From Bacteroidales bacterium (lineage in GTDB: Bacteria; Bacteroidota; Bacteroidia; Bacteroidales; UBA932), in assembly GCA_024695285.1 (NCBI GenBank), contig JAILIM010000100.1, positions 1 to 15,546 on the forward strand: 15,546 nt of DNA, in the 5' to 3' direction. The notes under the pieces were generated by a model. It searched no databases. It was not told where the DNA came from and saw nothing but the letters and a program-made list of their open reading frames with translations. Shown piece after piece: positions 1 through 6,482 of the stretch (positions are counted from its first letter, which is position 1; the number at the start of each line of letters is the position of its first letter). The translations under genes and the position numbers were made by a program.

Positions 1-540
1 CGCTGGCTGTCTTTTTCTTCCAGCGGGAGCATAACAGGCCCAGACTGCTGCCGCTGGCAATCTTTTTCTTCCAGCAGGAGCACGGCAGGCCCAGACTGCT
101 GCCGCTGGCAATCTTTTTCTTCCAGCGGGAGCACAGCGGGCCCAAACTGCTGCTGCTGGCAGTCTTTTTCTTCCAGCGGGAGCACGGCAGGCACAGACTG
201 CTGCCGCTGGCAATCTTTTGCTTCCAGCGGGAGCACAGCAGGCCCAAACTGCTGCCGCTGGCGGTCTTTTTCTTCCAGCGGGAGCACAGCGGGCCCAAAC
301 TGCTGCTGCTGGCAATCTTTTTCTTCCAGCGGGAGCATAACAAGCGCAAACTGCTGACGCTGGCGGTCTTTTTCTTCCAGCGGGAGCACGGCAGGCACAG
401 ACTGCTGCCGCTGGCAATCTTTTTCTTCCAGCAGGAGCACGGCAGGCACAGACTGCTGCCGCTGGCAATCTTTTTCTTCCAGCAGGAGCACAGCGGGCCC
501 AAACTGCTGCCGCTGGCAATCTTTTTCTTCCAGCGGCAGC
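1..540. repeat. 51-bp tandem repeat (minisatellite), ten full units plus a partial one
   Basis: Units begin at 1, 52, 103, 154, 205, 256, 307, 358, 409 and 460, and a broken eleventh begins at 511. The array continues to the left window edge, so its full size is unknown. Each unit holds an inverted repeat: CGCTGG, a 13-nt T-rich spacer, then CCAGCG (1-6 with 20-25 in the first unit). This extends to seven pairs where the preceding base is C, and is weakened by CAGCA or TGCTGG variants in some units. About 14 positions vary, for example A/G in CAGCRGG and CCC/CAC/CGC further on. The period is 17 codons, so plus frame 3 and all three minus frames stay open, whereas plus frames 1 and 2 are stopped. 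Variable sites do not gather at third codon positions of any fully open frame, so I favour a non-coding array. There are no unique spacers, so this is not CRISPR. Confidence 0.95.
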
Positions 541-701
541 GGAAGATGACACCAATTAGTAAAATAATCGCTATATTTCGGACAGAATGAGCAAGGCAAG
601 CTGTAAAGTGGTTTATATCCAGCCAGAGGCGGAGGTCATGTCTTGGCTTCCGTCCCATATGCTAGCCTCCAGCTATAATCCCGACGATCACACTGAATAC
701 A
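541..701. other. Spacer between the minisatellite and the lipoprotein gene
   Basis: This is the only non-repetitive DNA upstream of the lipoprotein gene and should carry its promoter. I see no full Bacteroidales promoter. The closest match is TATATTTC at 572-579, one base off the TAnnTTTG box and without a -33 TTTG at the right distance. On the minus strand an ATG at 658-656 opens a frame that runs left through the whole 51-bp array; it is discussed as a finding and not called as a gene. No RNA gene or terminator was recognised. Confidence 0.5.
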
Positions 702-2711
702 TTGATTATGAAGATGGTGGGCTTATATAGGAGGCTTATGGCAGCATATAGCTGGCTTTTGGCTGCATATAGGAGATCTATGGCAGCATATAGGAGATCT
801 TTAGCTGCATTTAGGAGACCAGTGGCCGCATATAGCAGGCTATCGGCGGCACTGGCGGCACTGGCGGTCGTGGCGGCTTGTTCGAAGGATTTTGCTCCCG
901 AGGAGCCGCTGGGGGAGTATGTCATGTCCATCGGCGCCCCGGACACGAGTTCCATCGGCGCCCCGGACACGAGTTCCATCGGCGCACCGAACGCCAGTTC
1001 CATCGGTGCCCCGGACACAAAGTCCATCCTTTCTGAGGATGCCAGGGGCAAATTCGGCCATTGGGAGTCAGGAGACCGCCTTGGCACAGCAGTCGGTGCC
1101 GGCGGAGCCCATTCATATTCCAACATCCAGCCCGGCACCCCTTCCACCTTCAGGATCTACAAGTACGGCGGCATTTCGGCCGGAGAGACCGTCTATGCAT
1201 ACTACCCTTATGACAGCGGCACCAAGAGCATGACCGAGGCGCATCTGAAGATCCCCCCGGTGCAGCATCAGGCAGGCGGCAGCTTCGACTTCGACGCTAT
1301 GCCAATGGCCGCGGAAGGCTATGTGGTGCCGGAGGGCGTGCCGGCGAGTGGCAACTTCGCCTATCTTGGCGAAATGAACCTGATGAACCTTGCCTCCCTG
1401 ATTCAGTTCCAGGTCTTCTCCACGGACTCCCGCTATGCTTCCGAAGTCATCTCCAGCGTGACCTTCAACGCCGCCATCCCAATCAGCGGCGCCTTCACCA
1501 AGGACATCACGGCCATCAGCGCCACGGATGAAAGCACCCTGGCAATCACCGGTCTTTCAAGTACTTCCGTCCAGACATCGCTCAGCAAGGCACCATCCCT
1601 TGGGACATCCCGCGAGAGCGCTGCAGACGTGTATATGGTTGTGGCCCCCGGCCGCTACGGCGGCAGCATAGTGGTCGTGACCGACAAGGCCAGTTATACC
1701 TACCAGCTGTCCGACAGGACCTTCCGCCGCTCCGGGATGCTGTCCTTCGGACTCGACCTGGCAACTTGCCGCCAGCGCCACACGGACGGCTCCGGCGGCG
1801 GCTCCTGGCTTGACTGCCTGGAGGTTCCTGCGGTCTCGCTCGGCACTGCGTCCGGCAGCGGCTACAACGATTTGCGTGACGATATATACTGGTTCTGGGA
1901 CACGGACAATGCCATGCAGCGTATCGCCACCCATACCTTCGCAGACAGCTACGGCCGCCGCCGCAACTACACCGTACTCTTTGACGGTGAAAAGCACTGC
2001 CCGCTCTGGACCGCCCACGCAATGCACGCTGAGGCATGGGCCGACACCGGGGTGGACCGCAGCAACAGCTGGGACTACGACCCTGCATTCCCCGCTGAAT
2101 GGCAGCAGACCGGACTCGACAATGCAAAGGCTGTGGGCTACAGCAAGGGGCATTTCGTGGCCTCCAACTATCGCAAGACGACCGACGAACAGAATGCCCA
2201 GACCTTCTATTACACCAACCAGGCGCCGCAGTGGCAGAACAGTTTCAACAGCGGCGTGTGGTCTACGCTCGAAGCAAGCGTCAAAAACGCCGCGCCATCC
2301 GGGAGCGACACCCTGTATGTCGTGACAGGCGTCCTCTTTGAGGGGGATGAAATGCGCCTTCCCAGCAAGGGTATTTCGGTAGCCGTGCCGAGCCATTTCT
2401 ATAAGTGCCTGATGAAGTGCAGTTTCGACAGCTCAGGGGAAATTACCGGAGCGTCCGGCACAGCCTTTATCTACACCAATGAAGCCCATTCCGGCGTGTC
2501 CTATAACGATTCGGCTTTCATAACCACCATCGACGAAATCGAAAGCCGCACGGGCTACGACTTCTTCCCCCGTGTGCCCTCAGAAATGCAAAATGCCGCG
2601 GAGGCTGTCTCCACGGCACTTTGGGAAGGACTTAGATCCTTCGGAAATCCTCAGGATGACAAAAGGAATGTCATTCTGAGCGTAGCGAAGAATCTACTCC
2701 TTCGGCGCTAA
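702..2711 (+). CDS. Surface lipoprotein: fimbrillin-like region plus DNA/RNA non-specific endonuclease domain
   Basis: The longest reading is 669 residues. A lipobox (VVAAC, Cys60) ends a hydrophobic stretch at 48-59 and is followed by SKDF, the kind of acidic/polar tail linked to surface export in Bacteroidota. Residues 5-53 are 7-residue repeats and 77-108 are 8-residue IGAPDTSS-type repeats. Residues about 110-355 resemble the fimbrillin-like beta-sandwich proteins of Bacteroidales. Residues about 390-640 match the NUC (Serratia nuclease-like) fold: GYSKGH with probable catalytic His484 in place of the usual DRGH, TNQAPQ with probable metal ligand Asn506, and Glu524. It should cut nucleic acids at the cell surface. 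The last 25 residues (645-669) come from an inverted repeat and the antisense aqpZ tail. The start is uncertain: ATGs at 702, 708, 714, 738 and 780 are in frame. The one at 738 follows AGGAGG, and the one at 780 gives the most ordinary signal peptide. Nuclease call good; fimbrillin-like call moderate. Confidence 0.8.
   Translation: MIMKMVGLYRRLMAAYSWLLAAYRRSMAAYRRSLAAFRRPVAAYSRLSAALAALAVVAACSKDFAPEEPLGEYVMSIGAPDTSSIGAPDTSSIGAPNASSIGAPDTKSILSEDARGKFGHWESGDRLGTAVGAGGAHSYSNIQPGTPSTFRIYKYGGISAGETVYAYYPYDSGTKSMTEAHLKIPPVQHQAGGSFDFDAMPMAAEGYVVPEGVPASGNFAYLGEMNLMNLASLIQFQVFSTDSRYASEVISSVTFNAAIPISGAFTKDITAISATDESTLAITGLSSTSVQTSLSKAPSLGTSRESAADVYMVVAPGRYGGSIVVVTDKASYTYQLSDRTFRRSGMLSFGLDLATCRQRHTDGSGGGSWLDCLEVPAVSLGTASGSGYNDLRDDIYWFWDTDNAMQRIATHTFADSYGRRRNYTVLFDGEKHCPLWTAHAMHAEAWADTGVDRSNSWDYDPAFPAEWQQTGLDNAKAVGYSKGHFVASNYRKTTDEQNAQTFYYTNQAPQWQNSFNSGVWSTLEASVKNAAPSGSDTLYVVTGVLFEGDEMRLPSKGISVAVPSHFYKCLMKCSFDSSGEITGASGTAFIYTNEAHSGVSYNDSAFITTIDEIESRTGYDFFPRVPSEMQNAAEAVSTALWEGLRSFGNPQDDKRNVILSVAKNLLLRR
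714..860 (+). repeat. 21-bp tandem repeat inside the signal-peptide coding region
   Basis: Six units run from 735 (735, 756, 777, 798, 819, 840), and a degenerate one precedes them at 714-734. At protein level the unit is x-[ML]-A-A-[YF]-R-R, decaying to LSAALAA just before the lipobox. Arginines here use AGG/AGA, unlike the CGC-rich remainder of the gene. Several units carry AGGAG a few bases ahead of an in-frame ATG, so copy changes would add or remove possible starts. Confidence 0.9.
930..1025 (+). repeat. 24-bp tandem repeat, four units, coding for an 8-residue linker
   Basis: Units begin at 930, 954, 978 and 1002. The first two are identical, and the third and fourth carry a few changes. 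They encode IGAPDTSS, IGAPDTSS, IGAPNASS and IGAPDTKS (residues 77-108), a hydrophilic spacer between the lipidated N terminus and the folded domains. Copy-number change would stay in frame and alter only the linker length. Confidence 0.95.
2634..2695. repeat. Imperfect inverted repeat (dispersed REP/MITE-like element) between convergent genes
   Basis: The left arm 2634-2661 (starting AGATCCTTCG, ending ATGACA) pairs with the right arm 2669-2695 (TGTCATTCTGAG, ending GAAGAATCT), with about 20 of 27 positions matching and a 7-nt loop. From memory, repeats with the core GTCATTCTGAGCG and AGCGAAGAATCT are scattered through genomes of Bacteroidota and other phyla; the copy number in this genome cannot be seen. 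It forms the 3' end of the nuclease gene and touches the aqpZ stop codon, so it may serve as a two-way transcription terminator. Confidence 0.75.
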
Positions 2712-3374
2712 AGCCTTCCAGCAGAATGCACTCAGTGCACCGCCCACGAGCGGAGCGCAGATGAACACCCACACGTCCTTCAGGGCATCGCCGCCTGCGA
2801 AGATGGCGGGACCGATGGAGCGGGCGGGGTTGACGGACGTTCCGGTCAGGTTGATGCAGACCAGGTGGATGAGGATGAGGCTAAGGCCGATGGCAAGTCC
2901 GGCGAAATTGCCGGCACCCACCTTGGGATCGGTTGTTCCGAGGACCACGAGCACGAAGAGGAAGGTTGCGATGACTTCCACGAGGCATGCTCCCCAGACT
3001 CCGCCGGCATTGGCAACGCCGTTGGCTCCGAGGCCTGCATGGTCACCCATTGCGCCGGGGGCTCCGGTCACATTGGCCACACAGAGGAGCAGGGCACCGG
3101 CGATGATGCCGCCGATGAACTGGCCGCACCAGTAGCCGCAGGCATCTTTCCAGCTCATGCGTCCGGAGAGGGCCACACCGAGGGTGATGGCAGGGTTGAT
3201 GTGGCATCCGCTGATGCCGCCGATGGTGTAGGCCATCGCTACAACGGCAAGACCGAAGGCGATTGCTGTTCCGACGACTCCTGCAGGAGTGCCGCATCCA
3301 AGCATCATGGCCGTTCCGCAGCCGAGGAAAGTGAGTACGAAAGTGCCTATGCACTCAGCTAAATACTTCTTCAT
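2694..3374 (-). CDS. aqpZ: Aquaporin Z-type water channel
   Basis: This 226-residue inner-membrane channel lets water pass passively. Six hydrophobic segments and two half-helices fit the MIP family. The two signature motifs are HINPAITLG (Asn60-Pro-Ala) and SVNPARSIGPA (Asn182-Pro-Ala). Arg185 and His170 correspond to the selectivity filter of water-specific AqpZ rather than glycerol facilitators. Length is normal (E. coli AqpZ is 231). An ATG at 3401 would add nine residues, but it falls inside the TATATTTG -7 box at 3399-3406, so the ATG at 3374 (MKKYLAE) is preferred and gives a leader of roughly 20 nt. The gene is monocistronic and converges on the nuclease gene with an 18-bp overlap. 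Confidence 0.96.
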   Translation of the reverse strand: MKKYLAECIGTFVLTFLGCGTAMMLGCGTPAGVVGTAIAFGLAVVAMAYTIGGISGCHINPAITLGVALSGRMSWKDACGYWCGQFIGGIIAGALLLCVANVTGAPGAMGDHAGLGANGVANAGGVWGACLVEVIATFLFVLVVLGTTDPKVGAGNFAGLAIGLSLILIHLVCINLTGTSVNPARSIGPAIFAGGDALKDVWVFICAPLVGGALSAFCWKALAPKE

Positions 3375-3398
3375 AAGATTATTAGTTTTTGTAACGGG

Positions 3399-3406
3399 CA
3401 AATATA
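3399..3406 (-). promoter_or_regulatory. Probable aqpZ promoter, -7 box TATATTTG
   Basis: Read on the minus strand, this is a perfect TAnnTTTG box about 25 nt before the chosen aqpZ start. No clear TTTG lies 19-21 nt upstream, where the DNA is only AT-rich. It is back to back with the tRNA-Glu promoter. Confidence 0.55.
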
Positions 3407-3428
3407 ATAATAATTAAGCATAAAAAAA

Positions 3429-3459
3429 TTTGCTGATTCAAATTTCTTCATTATCTTTG
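3429..3459 (+). promoter_or_regulatory. Promoter of tRNA-Glu
   Basis: TTTG at 3429-3432, a 19-nt spacer, then TATCTTTG at 3452-3459: a full match to the Bacteroidota housekeeping promoter (TTTG-N19/20-TAnnTTTG). The expected start is about 3465, a few bases before the tRNA at 3471. Confidence 0.85.
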
Positions 3460-3470
3460 CACTCCAATTC

Positions 3471-3545
3471 GGTGGGTTCGTATAACGGTTAGTACTCGAG
3501 ATTCTCAATCTCGCAATAGGAGTTCGATTCTCCTACCCACTACCA
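3471..3545 (+). tRNA. tRNA-Glu (anticodon CTC)
   Basis: It folds as a standard cloverleaf. The acceptor stem is GGTGGGT with ACCCACT (a G-T pair at the end), then A and an encoded CCA at 3543-3545. The D arm holds GGTTAG. The anticodon stem CGAGA/TCTCG closes the loop TTCTCAA, giving anticodon CTC, which reads GAG (Glu). The T arm is AGGAG-TTCGATT-CTCCT. Its promoter lies just upstream and its terminator three bases downstream. Confidence 0.96.
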
Positions 3546-3547
3546 AG

Positions 3548-3572
3548 GCACTGCTTCCGCAGTGCTTTTTTT
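3548..3572 (+). terminator. Intrinsic terminator of the tRNA-Glu gene
   Basis: A perfect 7-bp stem, GCACTGC/GCAGTGC, with a TTCC loop is followed by seven T residues. It begins two bases after the tRNA CCA, so the tRNA is transcribed alone. Confidence 0.93.
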
Positions 3573-3587
3573 ATTGGCCCGTTCCCT

Positions 3588-3707
3588 AAAGGGGTAGAGG
3601 GTGCTCCGCAAAACCTTCGCTTCGCTCGTCCCTCCCACTTCGTGGGCCCCTCCCATTCAAGTGGCCATGGGCGGCCACTGTTTTGCGGTAGCACCCTCTA
3701 CCCCTTT
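3588..3707. repeat. Long palindromic element with inner hairpins downstream of tldE
   Basis: The left arm 3588-3614 (AAAGGGGTAGAGGGTGCT, then CCGCAAAAC) is the reverse complement of the right arm 3680-3707 apart from one extra T. The 65-nt centre holds two further stems: CCCAC/GTGGG (3634-3638 with 3642-3646) and AGTGGCC/GGCCACT (3660-3666 with 3673-3679). The right arm ends eight bases before the tldE stop codon. It could be a MITE-like insertion, a structured RNA, or the terminator of the minus-strand operon. No transposase lies nearby. Confidence 0.85.
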
Positions 3708-3714
3708 TATTCCG

Positions 3715-5085
3715 TTATCCGCTGAAGTCTACGGAGGAGAAGGCGAGGGAGCCGACGAGCTTAGTGGCGCAGGAGCGGTAGTCGTCGCCGGAGGCGAGGA
3801 GGTGCTGCCAGAGGTCGAGGAAGTTGCCGGTGATCAGCATCTCGCTGACGGGGCGGACAGGTTTGCCGTCCTTGAAAAGCTGGCCTGAAATGCCGTAGGA
3901 GAAGTCGCCGGTCGTCATATTGCAGTTGCCGCCGTTGAAGTCGGTCACGAGAATGCCCTCGCCGCACTGCTGCATCAGGGCGGCGGAATCGAGGCCGGGC
4001 GACGGCCAGGCGCAGACGCGCGGGCGGATAGCGTCCTCGACGGTGGGCGCCATGCCGAGCTTGCTGGCCATGTAGGTGTTGATAAAGTAGCGCCGCACGG
4101 TGCCGTTTTCAATTATCGGAGCTTCGCTGGTCGCCACGCCTTCTCCGTCGAAGAGCTTGGAGCCGGCCTCGCCCTTGCGCCAGGGCTCATCCACGATGTT
4201 CAGCCCGGCGGAGAACACCTGCCGGCCCTCGGTCCCCACAAGGAAGGAGTTGCCCTGCTGTATGGAATAGCCGTTCAGGGCGTTCAGCAGGGGACTGACG
4301 AGGCGCGAGGCCATGTCCCTGGAAACTACCATGTTATACTTTCCGCTCGGGGCGGGGGAGGAACCGGCCTGGGCGCAGGCACGGCGTATGGCCTCAAAGC
4401 CGCAGTCCGAGGCGTCGAAGCCTGCCAGCCGGGGCGAGGAAGTCCACCAGTAATCGCTGTATTTGTTTCCCTCGGAGTCCTCCACGGTGACCTCCACGCC
4501 ATAATCGAATGACGTTTCGGTGTGCCGGCATTCGAGCCCCTGGCTGTCCACAACAAGGATGTCGTAAACTGAATCGCTGTACTCTCCCTCCTCGGAAATC
4601 AGCCGCATACCCTCATGCCCGCAGGCGAGGGCCGCATCCAAATCCTTCCCGGCGAGGCGTCCCGTAACCGCAGCCGCGAGCGCCGCTTCCCTCCGTTCCG
4701 AAGGGGTGACGGCCTCCCTCGCTTCATCGTAGATGTCCATCTCCGTGCCGGAAACGGCCGTCGTGCAGCAGCGGGACGGCTCCGGCAGAGTACGGCAGGC
4801 ATCGGGCGCCAGCATGCGCACCGTCTCCGCTGCCTTGAATATGAAGTCACGGAGAGCCTCACGCTCCATCTTGTTCACGGAGAAGCTCCCGAAGCGCCCG
4901 TCCACGAACAGGGCAATGCTCAGCGAGCGGTCGGCGCAGCGCGTGACTTTGTCTACCTCGCCGTCGAGGGTGGCGATGAGGTCTTCGGTGCTCTTGTTCA
5001 GCGTGATACGGGCCTTCTGCGCCCCGGTCTCACGTGCGAATTCCAGGCACGCGAGCGCTATATTTCTTTCAGTCTGCGTGATCAT
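3715..5085 (-). CDS. tldE: TldE/PmbA family subunit of the TldD-TldE metallopeptidase
   Basis: This 456-residue protein has the length and C-terminal signatures of PmbA/TldE, notably GGNCNMTTGDFSYGISG at about 390-406 and the following GKPVRPV-EMLITGNFLDLW. It has no HExxxH motif, as expected: in E. coli TldE shapes the complex while TldD carries the active site. The heterodimer is a cytosolic protease that trims unfolded peptides; in E. coli it matures microcin B17 and degrades the antitoxin CcdA. Its start overlaps the tldD stop in ATGA, so the two subunits are probably made by coupled translation. It is the last gene of a six-gene operon, and the palindromic element at 3588-3707 follows. 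Confidence 0.93.
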   Translation of the reverse strand: MITQTERNIALACLEFARETGAQKARITLNKSTEDLIATLDGEVDKVTRCADRSLSIALFVDGRFGSFSVNKMEREALRDFIFKAAETVRMLAPDACRTLPEPSRCCTTAVSGTEMDIYDEAREAVTPSERREAALAAAVTGRLAGKDLDAALACGHEGMRLISEEGEYSDSVYDILVVDSQGLECRHTETSFDYGVEVTVEDSEGNKYSDYWWTSSPRLAGFDASDCGFEAIRRACAQAGSSPAPSGKYNMVVSRDMASRLVSPLLNALNGYSIQQGNSFLVGTEGRQVFSAGLNIVDEPWRKGEAGSKLFDGEGVATSEAPIIENGTVRRYFINTYMASKLGMAPTVEDAIRPRVCAWPSPGLDSAALMQQCGEGILVTDFNGGNCNMTTGDFSYGISGQLFKDGKPVRPVSEMLITGNFLDLWQHLLASGDDYRSCATKLVGSLAFSSVDFSG

Positions 5086-6482
5086 TCTCCTCCAACTGTC
5101 AGGTTCTTTATCAGTACGCTCGGGATGCCGCAGGACACGGCAGCGCTCTGCTCCTTGCCGCAGGTCCAGGTGCCGTCGTCTATCTTCAGGTCGCCGGCCA
5201 CGGCTTCAATGTCGGCAAGCGCCTGCGGACCGTTGCCGATGATGTTGATGTCCTTGACGGGCATGGTGAGGCGTCCGTTTTCTATGAGGTATCCCCGGTT
5301 CACGTAGAATGTGAAGTCGCCTTCGCCTATCTTCACCTCGCCGTTGGCGAACTTGTCCACGTAGATGCCCTTGCGCACGGAGCCGATAAGGTCCTGCAGG
5401 GTGCCGTCGGTGCCGCTTTCCATGTAAGTGGCGCGCATGCGGGGAATTGGGTTGTAGCGGAACGATTCGCGTCTGCCGTTGCCGGTGGGGGAGACTCCGT
5501 ACCATTCGGCGCTGATGCGGTCGTGGAGGTAGGAAGTCAGCACGCCGTCCCGGACCATGTAGGTCTTCTGCCCGGGCACGCCCTCGTCGTCGATGCGCAG
5601 GGAGCCGCGGTTGCCGGGTATGGTGGCGTCGTCGATTATGTTGATGCCGCGCCTGCAGATGCGGCGGCCCATCTTGTCGCTGAATATGGACTGGCCCTTG
5701 CGGTTGAAGTCGGCCTCGAAGGCGTGCCCCATAGCTTCGTGGAGCAGGATTCCGGACGCTCCTGCGGCCATGACCACGGGCATCCTGCCTCCCTTCGGAC
5801 GGCGGGCCGCAAAGCTGTCGTCAAGCCCGGCAACCGCCTCGTCGGCAAGGGCTGCCAGCAGTTCGTCGGAGAGCATCTCACGGCCGCAGCGGTGGCTCCT
5901 GGAGACGTTGCGCTGCTCGGTCTGGCTGCCGTTGCTGAAAATCACGGTCACGGTCACGTTCCCCAGCGGCCGGCTGTCGGACGTCAGCGAATCCAGGGAG
6001 TTGTACATCATTATGTCGCTCTGCGACCAGGAGAGGAGGGCGATCACCTTCACGGTCCTTGGCTCACGGGCCCTGATGGCAGCTTCCAGGCGCTCCAGCC
6101 AGGCGGCCAGATTCTTCTTCGACGCTCCGTCCCATGCGTCCCGGACGGGATTGATTTCCGGCAGGTTCAGAGGCGCCGACGTCCCGAAACTGCCGCCTTT
6201 GCCAGCAATTGCGGCTGCTGCCCGGGCCGCATCCAGCAGCGCCGGCATCTCCGTGGATTCGGAATAGGCGTAGCCGGTCTTTTCGCCGTCCAGGACGCGC
6301 ACGCCGCAGCCGTAGTCGAGGTGGAAGCCTCCGGAGGCCACGATGCCGTCGCGCAGCAGCAGGTCGTTATATACAGTTTGTTCGAAATAGAGGTCGCACC
6401 AGCGGCCTCCCTTAAGACCTTCGGCAACTATGCTCCGCAATCCTGCGTAATCCACGCCGAAGAGATCCATATTATTGTTCAT
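5082..6482 (-). CDS. tldD: TldD family zinc metallopeptidase subunit
   Basis: It is the catalytic partner of TldE. The zinc-binding motif HEAMGH is at residues 248-253 (ILLHEAMGHAFEADF), and the C-terminal WTCGKEQ segment matches the conserved Cys-Gly-Lys stretch of the family. At 466 residues it is slightly shorter than E. coli TldD (481). There are two possible starts: ATG at 6482 (MNNNMDLF), which overlaps the upstream gene by 11 bp, and ATG at 6470 (MDLFGVDY), which begins directly after that gene's TAA. The second is equally plausible. No signal peptide is present, so it should act in the cytosol. It is adjacent to tldE with a 4-bp overlap. Confidence 0.94.
   Translation of the reverse strand: MNNNMDLFGVDYAGLRSIVAEGLKGGRWCDLYFEQTVYNDLLLRDGIVASGGFHLDYGCGVRVLDGEKTGYAYSESTEMPALLDAARAAAAIAGKGGSFGTSAPLNLPEINPVRDAWDGASKKNLAAWLERLEAAIRAREPRTVKVIALLSWSQSDIMMYNSLDSLTSDSRPLGNVTVTVIFSNGSQTEQRNVSRSHRCGREMLSDELLAALADEAVAGLDDSFAARRPKGGRMPVVMAAGASGILLHEAMGHAFEADFNRKGQSIFSDKMGRRICRRGINIIDDATIPGNRGSLRIDDEGVPGQKTYMVRDGVLTSYLHDRISAEWYGVSPTGNGRRESFRYNPIPRMRATYMESGTDGTLQDLIGSVRKGIYVDKFANGEVKIGEGDFTFYVNRGYLIENGRLTMPVKDINIIGNGPQALADIEAVAGDLKIDDGTWTCGKEQSAAVSCGIPSVLIKNLTVGGE

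Noticed and set aside
1..540. CRISPR array
   Set aside because: The 51-bp units follow each other without unique spacers, and no cas gene is present.
662..1147. Antisense open frame with LLYAA repeats and a hydrophobic end
   Set aside because: It is the mirror of the in-frame 21-bp and 24-bp repeats of the lipoprotein gene, whose lipobox and nuclease domain fix the sense strand.
1557..2396. 279-codon minus-strand open frame
   Set aside because: It lies opposite the nuclease domain with its recognised motifs; such frames arise from high GC at third positions.
3375..3401. N-terminal extension of aqpZ from the ATG at 3401
   Set aside because: The ATG overlaps the promoter -7 box, and the added residues (MPVTKTNNL) are not part of the family.
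3471..3707. Genomic island attachment site at the tRNA-Glu
   Set aside because: No integrase gene and no repeat of the tRNA 3' end was seen in the window; the palindrome does not copy tRNA sequence.
3601..3888. Small plus-strand open frame
   Set aside because: It runs through the palindromic element and then antisense to the conserved C terminus of TldE.
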